Assembly: GCA_041484195.1 (NCBI GenBank)
Contig: JBGPHC010000001.1
Coordinates: forward strand, 62,001-126,000
Length of the DNA stretch: 64,000 nucleotides
Direction: 5' to 3'
From: PSRI01 sp041484195
Lineage (GTDB): Bacteria > Bacteroidota > Bacteroidia > Chitinophagales > Chitinophagaceae
Shown here piece after piece: positions 45,054 through 53,573 of this stretch (within the stretch, counting starts at the first letter, position 1; the number at the start of each line of letters is the position of its first letter). The notes under the pieces were generated by a model. That model did not search any database and was not told where the DNA came from. It saw only the letters and a list, made by a program, of their open reading frames with translations. Position numbers and translations under genes: made by a program.

Positions 45054-46106
45054 TCAGGGCGCCGGCGCAGAAAACCTTTTGTCGGAAATGAAACCCGAGT
45101 CCGTTAGTGTCCTTAGAAATAATAGCAGGTTGAACCTCTCATCATCACTGATATTTAACTTATTTCTCAGCAGCGAATCCGTGGTAGGTCCGTTAATTAC
45201 ACGAAAGCGATAATGATCTACTACCGCGCCAACTGAATAGAATCTCCCGTCATGTCCGTATGGGTATGTGAGATATACATTTCTCAGGCTGGGCACTTTG
45301 AATTTTAAGGAGTCATCCCGGTTCCCGGTTATTGCCATTCTCCCAAAATCATTGATCCTGTTATTGACCGGCATTCCCGTGTTGCGATAGGAATCATCGG
45401 TGAACAAAGGTTCCTTGTGACAAGAGGCGCATTTGGCCTTGAATACTGTGTATCCCTGCCGCTCTGCGGGAGAGAACACCGCTTCTCCTTTTTGAACTTT
45501 GTCATATTTGGAATTGGCGGATACCAGCATGGCAACAAACTGCGCCAGGGCCTTTAGCATTCTCTGCGAATTGATCCTTCCATCTCCAAAGGCCCTTGTG
45601 AACATTCTCCTGTAGCCAGGGTCCGCCTTAAGTTTTGCAATCACAGTGTCAATATTTTCGGCCATCTCATTTCCGGCAGTTATCGGTGCCAGTGGCTGCA
45701 CCTCCAGGTTATTGATCCCTCCATCCCAGTGCAATTCCTTCATCCAGGCCACATTGAATAAAGCCGCAGCATTCCTTGTGGTGAATTGGTCATTGAATCC
45801 ATGACTCAATGCATGATCAAAAGTGGCAAAGGCGGCGAATTGCTGGTGACAGGAAGCGCAGGGGAAATTACCATCTTTGGACAGGCGACCATCATAAAAC
45901 AATTTCCGTCCCAATTCAAATCCTTCCTGCGTGAGCGGATTGTTTTCGAATTTGTATTGCGGTTGGGGAAATCCTTTGGGTATCTTGAATTTCAAGGGCG
46001 TTGCAATTAATGCATGCCCTGAGAAAAATTCTTTTTCACTTATATGAAATGTAAATAAGCCCGCCCCCATGAAAACACAGATGGCTATGATAATTTTCCT
46101 CATCAT
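45054..46106 (-). CDS. Di-haem cytochrome c peroxidase family protein, MbnH-like
   Basis: About 350 residues. The N-terminal segment IIIAICVFMGAGLFTF is a signal or anchor. Haem motifs are CASCH (Cys83, Cys86, His87) and a second CASCH near residue 245, so it is a di-haem CcpA/MauG-type protein. The start at 46106 (MMRKIII) overlaps the MbnP stop codon by 4 bases (ATGA-type). In methanobactin and related loci the neighbour pair MbnP-MbnH works together: the di-haem enzyme converts a MbnP tryptophan to kynurenine to make a copper site. The pair order here is the same, so this is probably an MbnH relative rather than a true peroxidase. Confidence 0.88.
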   Translation of the reverse strand: MMRKIIIAICVFMGAGLFTFHISEKEFFSGHALIATPLKFKIPKGFPQPQYKFENNPLTQEGFELGRKLFYDGRLSKDGNFPCASCHQQFAAFATFDHALSHGFNDQFTTRNAAALFNVAWMKELHWDGGINNLEVQPLAPITAGNEMAENIDTVIAKLKADPGYRRMFTRAFGDGRINSQRMLKALAQFVAMLVSANSKYDKVQKGEAVFSPAERQGYTVFKAKCASCHKEPLFTDDSYRNTGMPVNNRINDFGRMAITGNRDDSLKFKVPSLRNVYLTYPYGHDGRFYSVGAVVDHYRFRVINGPTTDSLLRNKLNISDDERFNLLLFLRTLTDSGFISDKRFSAPAP

Positions 46107-46867
46107 TTGAATTCCATTGAAGACAGTTTGAACATGGCCGCACAATTGTCGGCATATAAAGCCGCCCATTCACCCGGACTGTGTACAAAAGCCCTGCCGG
46201 CAATGGAAAGCTTATGGGCAGAATCGAACCACTTGTCAATATCGGCTTCAATCACCAGGGTGATGGTATGAGTTCTCACAATCTGCAAATGTTGCTCCGG
46301 ACTGAAATTCAAACTGACTTTCCTGATGGTATTGTACTTTCCTTTGTATCCGCCAACATGGTAGGTAAACATTCCCGTTGGGATATTTGAAAATGCGGAT
46401 TCGCCTTCCAGTTTAGCCATCAAATAGCCCGTGTTCCAGGTCCAAAACATGCCCTTTGCAGGATCAAGTTCCCCTTCCTGAGCGCCACTGATATTATCTA
46501 TGCTATCCACTCCCAACTGGAATGATATTCCATCATATTTTCCGGAAGGCACGGAGAATTCAATGACCCGGGAAGTGGGAATGGTTGCATCGCAGAGCCT
46601 GTAGAGCCGGTCATTCCCAATCTTGGCGGCATGAATATTGGAAAGCAATTCAATATGACCGATATAGTACCTGAACGCGGTTATCTTATAATCTTCCCCG
46701 AAACTATTGGTGTAAGTCTGTTCAGGAACCAAAGCCTGACCCTTAACGGTAGTTTTGAATTCAATCCGAACACTCAGTGTATTCGTCTCCCCCTCTGCAA
46801 TAACCGGAGGCTGCGCCCGATGAATCGAAGCCGTCAGGGTGCAGAACAAAAGGATCGTGGTTTTCAT
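46103..46867 (-). CDS. MbnP-family copper-binding-like protein
   Basis: A 254-residue exported protein of the MbnP family. The signal is short (TILLFCTLTASIHRA). The conserved blocks GMFWTWNTGY (Trp142 and Trp144) and TYHVGG (His170) are clear, with FRYYIG upstream. In studied MbnP proteins a tryptophan is oxidised to kynurenine by the partner MbnH and copper binds nearby. Which Trp is modified here is unknown. Translation is coupled to the di-haem gene by a 4-base overlap. A copper-handling role is inferred. Confidence 0.88.
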   Translation of the reverse strand: MKTTILLFCTLTASIHRAQPPVIAEGETNTLSVRIEFKTTVKGQALVPEQTYTNSFGEDYKITAFRYYIGHIELLSNIHAAKIGNDRLYRLCDATIPTSRVIEFSVPSGKYDGISFQLGVDSIDNISGAQEGELDPAKGMFWTWNTGYLMAKLEGESAFSNIPTGMFTYHVGGYKGKYNTIRKVSLNFSPEQHLQIVRTHTITLVIEADIDKWFDSAHKLSIAGRAFVHSPGEWAALYADNCAAMFKLSSMEFK

Positions 46868-46876
46868 GATGCGTGA

Positions 46877-47290
46877 TTAACTATTGTCGGAGCGAAATTT
46901 TTTTCTGCTCTCTTTTTTCTGCGATATGATTTTTTTCTCTTCCATCTTCCTGATCCGGGAAGCGACAGTTGGCTTGCTTGCAATTCTCTTTTTCGGCCGA
47001 ATCAGGGCCTTGTTGATCCATTCATTCATTTTTTTTATGACCTGCCGCTTATTCCCTAATTGACTTCTTTCAGTCTGGGACTTCCCCAGCAAAAGACCAT
47101 CTGCATTGATTTTATTCCCCAGCTTTTGTGTAACCAGGCTTTTCTGTTCCTCATTCAGTAATGCAGATTTTTCAACATCAAAATATCCTTCCACCATGGT
47201 TTCCACCTTGTTCACGTTTTGTCCTCCCTTACCACCACTGCGGGCAGTCTTGAATATTATTTCTTTGCTGACATCAATCATATCACTCAA
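46877..47290 (-). CDS. arfB: Alternative ribosome-rescue hydrolase ArfB
   Basis: A 137-residue release-factor-like peptidyl-tRNA hydrolase that frees ribosomes stalled without a stop codon. The catalytic GGQ is in SGGKGGQNVNKVET at residues about 18-27. The C-terminal tail is very basic (MEEKKIISQKKESRKKFRS), as needed to enter the empty mRNA channel. Length fits ArfB. An in-frame ATG at 47281 is an alternative start. It lies 9 bases upstream of mbnP on the same strand, probably by chance of packing. Confidence 0.93.
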   Translation of the reverse strand: MSDMIDVSKEIIFKTARSGGKGGQNVNKVETMVEGYFDVEKSALLNEEQKSLVTQKLGNKINADGLLLGKSQTERSQLGNKRQVIKKMNEWINKALIRPKKRIASKPTVASRIRKMEEKKIISQKKESRKKFRSDNS

Positions 47291-47456
47291 TAAATTTCAT
47301 TCTTCCCAGTTGAATTATCACCTCCTAAAAATTTCAAGCTGCTCCTTTGCAACTCGAAATACACTGAAAATTCAAGATTCCATCTTCTTCCTTTACCTTG
47401 CAGGCGTTTATAAAATTACAAATTCACTTTAAAGATATCTTTTAAAATCGCTTAGC

Positions 47457-47909
47457 ATGCGCGTCGTTATCCAAAGGGTGACCGAAGCTTCCGTTGAGGT
47501 TGACGGTCAACTTACGGGATCCATTCAAAAAGGCCTTTTGGTTTTCCTGGGAATAGAAGACGTAGATACGGATGAAGATATTGTTTGGATGAGTGGGAAG
47601 ATCGTAAACCTGCGGATATTCAACGATGAAAATAATGTCATGAATATCTCCATTAAAGATATTGATGGAAATATTCTACTTGTCAGCCAATTCACCCTGC
47701 ATGCTTCCACCAGGAAAGGAAATCGTCCTTCATATATCCGGGCCAGGAAGCCTGAACTGGCCAGCATAGTTTATGAAAAAATGATAACCCAATTGGAAAA
47801 GGACCTGGGGAAGAAAATACAAAAAGGGGTATTTGGGGCCGATATGAAAGTGAGATTGCTGAATGATGGACCGGTGACGATATTCATAGACAGCAGGAAT
47901 AAAGAATAA
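47457..47909 (+). CDS. dtd: D-aminoacyl-tRNA deacylase
   Basis: A 150-residue protein that removes D-amino acids and mischarged glycine from tRNA. The two active-site motifs are SQFTLHA and NDGPVTIFID (the NxGPVT block), with MRVVIQRVTEASVEVDG at the N-terminus. Length is as usual. It is alone on the plus strand, divergent from arfB. An imperfect inverted repeat, CCGGCA (47913) and TGCCGG (47939), follows the stop and may be a weak terminator. The spacer to moxR (233 bases) shows no gene. Confidence 0.96.
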   Translation: MRVVIQRVTEASVEVDGQLTGSIQKGLLVFLGIEDVDTDEDIVWMSGKIVNLRIFNDENNVMNISIKDIDGNILLVSQFTLHASTRKGNRPSYIRARKPELASIVYEKMITQLEKDLGKKIQKGVFGADMKVRLLNDGPVTIFIDSRNKE

Positions 47910-48142
47910 ATGCCGGCACCAGGCAGATCTGATTTTCCTGCCGGAGGCCCTATTCGAATCGCCCGATCGATAGAAAATTGCCAGTTTGCATGGTTTATCA
48001 GCCATTTCCAAAAAAAAAATGCTTTAGAAGCAGGTCGCTCCGTATTTTGGCAAAGCCTTTGCAAGAAGCTAGTGTATTATTGCATCGTTAATCAACCCGT
48101 ATTTACCATTTACTTCTTCCATTATATTCTAATCGCCAAGAT

Positions 48143-49144
48143 ATGTTACAAACCGCTGATGATATTCGACAACTGAATGACAGAATTCAGACGGCAGCCG
48201 CATTTGTAGATCGCCTGGAAAATGAGATCGGCAAAATAATCATTGGACAGCGTCACATGGTCACCCGCCTGCTAATCGGCCTGCTCAGCAATGGGCACGT
48301 GCTGCTGGAAGGCGTACCCGGTCTGGCCAAGACACTGTCCATCAAATCTCTTTCGCAGGCAGTCAATGCGCATTTCAGCCGCATACAATTTACCCCGGAC
48401 CTCTTGCCGGCCGATGTGATCGGAACCATGATCTATAACCAGCAAAAGCATGAATTCGTAGTTCGCAAAGGGCCCATTTTCGCCAATTTTATTCTGGCTG
48501 ACGAAATCAACCGGGCTCCGGCTAAAGTACAGAGCGCGCTGCTGGAAGCCATGCAGGAACGGCAGGTAACCATCGGGGAAAGCACTTTCAAGCTGGATGA
48601 ACCATTCCTGGTGCTTGCCACCCAGAACCCCATTGACCAGGAAGGCACTTATACCTTACCGGAAGCCCAGGTGGACCGGTTTATGTTGAAAGTGCTGATC
48701 GGATATCCTTCACGTGAAGAGGAATTGCTCATTATCAGGCAAAATCTGGAGGGCCTTAGACTGCCGGAAATAAAACAGGTAGTGTCCATCCAGGAAGTGT
48801 TGCAGGCAAGAGACCTGGTGAGGCAGGTGTATATGGACGAGAAAATTGAAAATTATATTCTGGACATTGTATTCGCTACCCGCAACCCCGAAAAATTCAG
48901 GCTGGAGAAATTGAAACCCCTGATCGCATACGGAGGGTCCCCGAGGGCCTCCATAAATCTTGCCCTCGCGGCCAAGGCGCATGCTTTCCTGCATAAGAGA
49001 GGTTACGTGATTCCGGATGACGTGAGAAGCATCGCCAAAGACGTGATCCGGCACAGGATTGGGCTCACTTATGAAGCCGAAGCCGAAAATATCAATTCGG
49101 AAAATGTGGTGGATGAAGTTCTGAAGGCGGTGAATGTACCATGA
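48143..49144 (+). CDS. MoxR-family AAA+ ATPase
   Basis: A 333-residue MoxR ATPase that assists assembly or activation of VWA-domain partners. Walker A is GVPGLAKT, Walker B is FILADEINRAP, sensor 1 is LVLATQNPIDQEG and the C-terminal lid follows. The next genes encode DUF58 and VWA proteins, its usual partners. The DUF58 gene begins 16 bases past the stop; an alternative upstream start of that gene would overlap this one. No typical promoter box was clear upstream. Confidence 0.95.
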   Translation: MLQTADDIRQLNDRIQTAAAFVDRLENEIGKIIIGQRHMVTRLLIGLLSNGHVLLEGVPGLAKTLSIKSLSQAVNAHFSRIQFTPDLLPADVIGTMIYNQQKHEFVVRKGPIFANFILADEINRAPAKVQSALLEAMQERQVTIGESTFKLDEPFLVLATQNPIDQEGTYTLPEAQVDRFMLKVLIGYPSREEELLIIRQNLEGLRLPEIKQVVSIQEVLQARDLVRQVYMDEKIENYILDIVFATRNPEKFRLEKLKPLIAYGGSPRASINLALAAKAHAFLHKRGYVIPDDVRSIAKDVIRHRIGLTYEAEAENINSENVVDEVLKAVNVP

Positions 49145-49160
49145 AATACACAATTCCAAC

Positions 49161-50042
49161 ATGCCTACCGTTGCAGAGATATTGAAAAAAGTAAAAGAGC
49201 TGGAGATCAAGAGCAAGAAAATCACCAACAACTTGTTCGCCGGCGAATACCATACGGCCTTTAAAGGCAGAGGCATGTCGTTCAAAGAAGTCCGGGAATA
49301 TAACCCGGGTGATGATATCAGATTTATTGACTGGAATGTTTCTGCGCGGATGGGGCATCCCTACAGCAAATTATTCGAAGAAGAAAGGGAATTGACCGTG
49401 ATGTTGTTGGTGGATGTGAGCGCCAGTTCCCTTTTTGGAACCATACAGCATCGCAAGAAAGACCTGATCACAGAAGTGTGCGCAGTATTGGCATTTTCCG
49501 CCATCAATAACAATGACAAGGTAGGAGTGATCTTTTTCAGCGATAAAATTGAATTCTATATCCCCCCAAAAAAAGGCCGGGAGCATGCATTGTATATCGT
49601 GAGGCAGTTGCTGACAGCGCAACCAAAAGGAAAAGGCACTGACCTGAATGCGGCAGTTCGATTTTTTAATAACAGCGTCAAACAAAAAAGTATCGCCTTC
49701 ATACTGAGTGATTTCATGGTGGAACAATATGACGACGCCCTGCGCGTGGCTGGTAATAAGCACGATGTAATCGGCATCAAGGTATACGACAAGATGGATA
49801 TGGACCTTCCCAAGACAGGTCTCCTGCAGGTTCAGGATGCTGAATCGGGCAAAACCCAGTGGATTGATACCGACGATGAAATGGTGAGCTATAACTATCA
49901 CCTGCAATTTGTTCAGAATGAAGAGGCTTGCAGGAATTCATTCCTCAGGGCGGGCGCCGATCTCCTGTATTTAAGGACGGATGAAGACTACGTGAAAGTG
50001 TTGCAGAAGTTTTTCATGAAAAGAATAAAGCCCAAAGCCTGA
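49161..50042 (+). CDS. DUF58 protein (VWA-like, MoxR partner)
   Basis: A 293-residue cytoplasmic protein of the DUF58 family, which pairs with MoxR ATPases. The ATG at 49161 (MPTVAEILKKVKELEIKSKK) gives the usual start. The signature FKGRGMSFKEVREYNPGDDIRFIDWNVSARMG is present in the N-terminal third (positions about 35-66), and LLVDVSASSLFG is a degenerate MIDAS motif of the vWA-like fold. It lies 8 bases upstream of the BatD-like gene. The cellular client is unknown. Confidence 0.94.
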   Translation: MPTVAEILKKVKELEIKSKKITNNLFAGEYHTAFKGRGMSFKEVREYNPGDDIRFIDWNVSARMGHPYSKLFEEERELTVMLLVDVSASSLFGTIQHRKKDLITEVCAVLAFSAINNNDKVGVIFFSDKIEFYIPPKKGREHALYIVRQLLTAQPKGKGTDLNAAVRFFNNSVKQKSIAFILSDFMVEQYDDALRVAGNKHDVIGIKVYDKMDMDLPKTGLLQVQDAESGKTQWIDTDDEMVSYNYHLQFVQNEEACRNSFLRAGADLLYLRTDEDYVKVLQKFFMKRIKPKA

Positions 50043-50050
50043 GACCCGAA

Positions 50051-50980
50051 ATGAAAGGTAGAGAGATCATAAGAACAGGAATCCGGAAAACCCTTTCCAT
50101 TCTTTTCGTCGCATTCATTTCCCCTATTTTTCTTTTTTCGCAAAATAACACCAGCATTAAGTCCAGTCTGGATCGTAACCAGGTATTATTGGGCGAGCAG
50201 GTTCAATTGTCGGTTGAGATAAAGACTCCCGCTGCCAGACCGGTGACCAAATGGTATGATTTACCTGACAGCTTTCACCATCTGGAAGTGCTCAGCAGAA
50301 GCCAGATTGATTCTACCGAGGAAGCGGGCATCCGCACTTATCGTCAATCCTTCGTCCTGACAGGATTCGACTCTGGTCAATGGGTCATACCAAGGTTCAC
50401 TGTTTCTATTTCGAAAAAAACTTATAAATCAGATTCACTATTCCTGGGTGTATTGCCAGTGCAGCTATTAGACAGCAGCTATCACGATATCCGCGAGATC
50501 ATCATCGTGCCGGATAAAAAAATATCCTGGTGGTATTGGCTGGCCGGAGTACTCTCACTGGTGATACTGGGTTTATTGGTTTATTTGTGGTTGAAGTCAT
50601 TCAGGAAATCGGCGGCTAGAGCAGGCGGCGCATCAGCCATTACTCCCCTGGAGGAAGCACTGGCTGCGCTGGAACAACTGCATAGTGAGAGTCTGCCCAG
50701 GCGGGGTGCATTCAAAACATATTATTCGAGGCTATCTGATATTTTCAAAAAATTCCTTTCGAGGCGGTTTCAAACGCCGGCCATGCAAAGTACTACCGGT
50801 GAACTGCTGATTCTGCTGGCAGACAAAATGGGAAATGAAACATTGAGTAAGCTCGCAGAAACCCTCAGGATTGCCGACGCAGTAAAGTTCGCCAAATATC
50901 AGCCGGCTCACACCCAGGCTGAGGAAGCATTTGAAATGATAAAGAGCACGATTAGAATACTGGATTCTCAAAAACTGTAA
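50051..50980 (+). CDS. BatD-like membrane protein, short form
   Basis: A 309-residue protein. A signal/anchor (TLSILFVAFISPIFLFSQ) precedes an extracytoplasmic beta domain of about 130 residues (KSSLDRNQVLLGEQVQLSVEI) that resembles the N-terminal part of BatD. One membrane helix follows (YWLAGVLSLVILGLLVYLWL), then a cytoplasmic helical tail with EEALAALEQLHSESLP. A full BatD is about twice as long, so this is a reduced or different member. It sits between DUF58 and batA. Confidence 0.78.
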   Translation: MKGREIIRTGIRKTLSILFVAFISPIFLFSQNNTSIKSSLDRNQVLLGEQVQLSVEIKTPAARPVTKWYDLPDSFHHLEVLSRSQIDSTEEAGIRTYRQSFVLTGFDSGQWVIPRFTVSISKKTYKSDSLFLGVLPVQLLDSSYHDIREIIIVPDKKISWWYWLAGVLSLVILGLLVYLWLKSFRKSAARAGGASAITPLEEALAALEQLHSESLPRRGAFKTYYSRLSDIFKKFLSRRFQTPAMQSTTGELLILLADKMGNETLSKLAETLRIADAVKFAKYQPAHTQAEEAFEMIKSTIRILDSQKL

Positions 50981-50982
50981 AC

Positions 50983-51990
50983 TTGTTTAGAGACTACTTA
51001 GAAAATATTGAATTCGCATATCCCCAGGTGTTATTTCTCCTGCTGATGATCCCATTGCTGGCCGGTTGGTATATCAGCCGGTTCAACCGTCAGCAGGGCG
51101 CGGTATTGGTGTCTTCACTCAAAAGTTTTCGCAATACTTCCTCATTCAAAAGTAAACTGAGACACCTGCCATTTGTATTCAGGCTTTTAGCGATTGTATT
51201 CATCATTGTCGCCCTGGCCAGGCCGCAAACCCATTACGATGAAAAAAACGCTGAAGGGGAAGGCGTGGATATCGTGCTTTGCCTCGATGTAAGTGGAAGC
51301 ATGCTGGCGCAGGATTTTCACCCCAACAGGCTGGAGGCCGCCAAACAGGTGGCAGCGGATTTTGTTGAAAACCGCCCAACCGACAGGATCGGTCTGGTAA
51401 TTTTTGCCGGAGAAAGTTTCACGCAGTGCCCGATCACGACCGATCACGATGTATTGAAAGCCCAGATCTACCAGGTGCACGGAGGTTTCATAGTAGATGG
51501 AACAGCCATTGGCGCGGGCCTGGCCACCAGTGTTGACAGGCTTAGAAGCAGTAAGGCGAAAAGCAGGGTGATCATACTGCTTACTGATGGAGAAAATAAC
51601 GGCGGCCTGATAGACCCTGAGACCGCCAAAGAAATCGCCAAGGCCGAGGGCGTTAAGGTTTACACAATCGGAATCGGCTCCGACGGTTATGCCAGCACAC
51701 CCGTTGAAACGGCCGGGGGCGAAGTGGTGATGCAACAGGAAAAAGTGAATATTGATGAGAAACTATTGAAGGAAATCGCCTCAGAAACCGGTGGCAAATA
51801 TTTTCGATCCAAAGGGAATGAAAGTCTGACCAGCATTTACAAGGAAATAGATCAACTCGAAAAAACAAAAATTGAGATCACGACTACCCGGCACTATACT
51901 GAAAAATTTCATCCGCTGGCCCTATTCGCAATGATATTCATTTTCCTCGAAGTATTGATGCGTCTGACCCTATTCAAGAAATTCCCTTGA
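50983..51990 (+). CDS. batA: VWA-domain membrane protein BatA
   Basis: A 335-residue BatA-like protein with a TTG start (50983), 2 bases past the previous stop; the next ATG would remove part of the first membrane helix. Membrane segments are near the N-terminus (FLLLMIPLLAGWYI and FRLLAIVFIIVALA) and at the end (LALFAMIFIFLEVLMR). The MIDAS is complete: DVSGSM, then the Thr of DGTAIGAG, and LLTDGENNGG. In Bacteroidota, BatA works with MoxR and other Bat proteins in stress tolerance. BatB and BatC are not next to it. Confidence 0.9.
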   Translation: MFRDYLENIEFAYPQVLFLLLMIPLLAGWYISRFNRQQGAVLVSSLKSFRNTSSFKSKLRHLPFVFRLLAIVFIIVALARPQTHYDEKNAEGEGVDIVLCLDVSGSMLAQDFHPNRLEAAKQVAADFVENRPTDRIGLVIFAGESFTQCPITTDHDVLKAQIYQVHGGFIVDGTAIGAGLATSVDRLRSSKAKSRVIILLTDGENNGGLIDPETAKEIAKAEGVKVYTIGIGSDGYASTPVETAGGEVVMQQEKVNIDEKLLKEIASETGGKYFRSKGNESLTSIYKEIDQLEKTKIEITTTRHYTEKFHPLALFAMIFIFLEVLMRLTLFKKFP

Positions 51991-52040
51991 TCCCGCGACT
52001 TCTATTTATTCCACCCCCTGTCTTCTAATATTAGTTTTGC

Positions 52041-52048
52041 TAATTTCG
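52041..52048 (+). promoter_or_regulatory. Candidate -7 box for rsgA
   Basis: TAATTTCG, one mismatch from TAnnTTTG, ends 7 bases before the ATG at 52055; a perfect TAGTTTTG lies at 52032-52039. Either would give a very short or no leader. The -33 box is unclear. Confidence 0.3.
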
Positions 52049-52054
52049 CAGATC

Positions 52055-52981
52055 ATGAAGGGACTGGTGTACAAATCTACGGGCAGTTGGTACCTGGTGA
52101 AGACACCGGAGGGAGAGCCATTCCAGGCCCGTATCAGGGGAAAAATGAAGATTGATGATATCACCTCTACCAACCCCGTCACGGTAGGAGATGTAGTGGA
52201 ATTTGAACCGGAAGAACCCGGCAGCAATATCGCCACCATAAATTTGATCCACGACAGGCACAACTACATTAACCGGCAGGCTCCTTCGAACAGACATCAC
52301 CATCATATCATCGCCGCCAATATCGACCAATCAGTCTTGCTATGCACGATCCGGGAACCCCGTACTTCTCAGGGCTTCATCGATCGCTTTCTCATCACTT
52401 CGGAGGCATATCATGTACCCGCCATTATTGTATTTAATAAGGCTGATCTGTACCGGAAAAAAGAGATGGAAAAATATGAAGCATGGAAAGAAATGTATGA
52501 GACTATCGGTTACCAGGTCTGCCTCATGAGTGTAAAAGAATTGGAAGGAACCGAACCCATGAAAAAACTGCTGCAGGATAAGACTACCCTGATCAGTGGC
52601 CATTCCGGAGTGGGTAAGTCCTCATTCATCAATACTATTTTCCCTTCCATACAATTGAAGACACAGGAAGTGAGCGGATGGAGCGGCAAGGGTTTGCACA
52701 CAACCACATTTGCCGAAATGTATGATCTGCCCGAAGGAGGTAAGATCATTGATACGCCTGGAATAAGAGAATTTGGTTTAGTGGATATATCAAGACAGGA
52801 ATTATCGCATTATTTTCCGGAGATGAGGGTGCTGATTCAAGATTGCCAGTTCAATAATTGTCTGCATTTGAATGAACCTGATTGCGCTGTAAAGACTGCA
52901 GTTGAAGAGGGAAAGATCAATATGGATCGCTACATAAGTTATTGTAACATCCTTGATTCCATTGAAGAAAAAGTGCATTAA
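52055..52981 (+). CDS. rsgA: Ribosome small subunit GTPase RsgA
   Basis: A circularly permuted GTPase of 308 residues that helps mature the 30S subunit. ATG 52055 (MKGLVYKSTGSWYLV) is chosen over a TTG 18 bases upstream. The N-terminal OB fold precedes the permuted G motifs: VFNKADL (G4), SGHSGVGKSSF (G1) and DTPGIREFG (G3). The C-terminal zinc knuckle has Cys-x4-Cys...His...Cys (CQFNNCLHLNEPDCAV). Length is standard. It is 64 bases past batA and probably separately transcribed. Confidence 0.96.
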   Translation: MKGLVYKSTGSWYLVKTPEGEPFQARIRGKMKIDDITSTNPVTVGDVVEFEPEEPGSNIATINLIHDRHNYINRQAPSNRHHHHIIAANIDQSVLLCTIREPRTSQGFIDRFLITSEAYHVPAIIVFNKADLYRKKEMEKYEAWKEMYETIGYQVCLMSVKELEGTEPMKKLLQDKTTLISGHSGVGKSSFINTIFPSIQLKTQEVSGWSGKGLHTTTFAEMYDLPEGGKIIDTPGIREFGLVDISRQELSHYFPEMRVLIQDCQFNNCLHLNEPDCAVKTAVEEGKINMDRYISYCNILDSIEEKVH

Positions 52982-53018
52982 AAAAAGAAAAAAGGTTTTT
53001 CATAAGAACTCACCAACG

Positions 53019-53321
53019 CTATTTCACATTTTCCAGAACTTTCACTAATTCCTTTACAGCCTCATTATCCTTGGGCACTGCATCCTTGCACCTGACGGGA
53101 AAAATAGATACTCCGTCGTAAATGTTATAATGCAATGTCAACTTGTGCCCTCTGAAGTTGAAGTCCCAGTAAGAAGTGTCAGAATCATCAATCTTGTTGG
53201 TGAAATGAATCTTGAGCTTCTCTATCAGGACGTCGGCTATTCCGTAGAATTTATCGAAGCCGCAGTTTTCATCGATTACTGCCTCGGTGCAGCCGTAATC
53301 GTTTCGTAGGGTGAGGGTCAT
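53019..53321 (-). CDS. Hypothetical 100-residue protein
   Basis: A small soluble acidic protein starting MTLTLRNDYGCTEAVIDENC and ending VKVLENVK. It is predicted as alpha/beta from its patterns, with an aromatic strand HKLTLHYNIYDG. I do not recognise a family; a loose resemblance to DUF3630 is too weak to use. It is 19 bases downstream of the 53-residue lipoprotein gene, so they may be one message. It converges with rsgA. Confidence 0.6.
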   Translation of the reverse strand: MTLTLRNDYGCTEAVIDENCGFDKFYGIADVLIEKLKIHFTNKIDDSDTSYWDFNFRGHKLTLHYNIYDGVSIFPVRCKDAVPKDNEAVKELVKVLENVK

Positions 53322-53340
53322 ATACTTGGGTTTTTAGTGT

Positions 53341-53502
53341 CTATTGCCTGAATGGCTTTCCTTTGGGCGCTTTTTCACCACTTAGTATTCTCTCTGCGCC
53401 AACATTCTTCCCGTTACTGGGGCAACCATATTTGGGCGAACACCCATACAAAAAAGCCATGAATACTAAAACTGTAATCATTCTGGCCAATCTCCATTTC
53501 AT
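53341..53502 (-). CDS. Small 53-residue lipoprotein
   Basis: A short frame from ATG 53502 to a TAG at 53341-53343, 53 residues. The signal MKWRLARMITVLVFMAFLYG ends in a clear lipobox with Cys21 (LYGC). The mature part has one further Cys (GCPSNGKN) and ends in GKPFRQ. The design (signal, lipobox, short polar tail) is very likely that of a real small lipoprotein. Similar GCPsNGKNvGAE-like tails occur in small Bacteroidota proteins, as I recall. Function unknown. Its spacing from the 100-residue gene suggests an operon. Confidence 0.78.
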   Translation of the reverse strand: MKWRLARMITVLVFMAFLYGCSPKYGCPSNGKNVGAERILSGEKAPKGKPFRQ

Positions 53503-53573
53503 ATATTGACGATTAATTTAGACGCTGCGTTTAATGACAAATGATAAATTCCCGTCGATTCGCCAATTCCATA

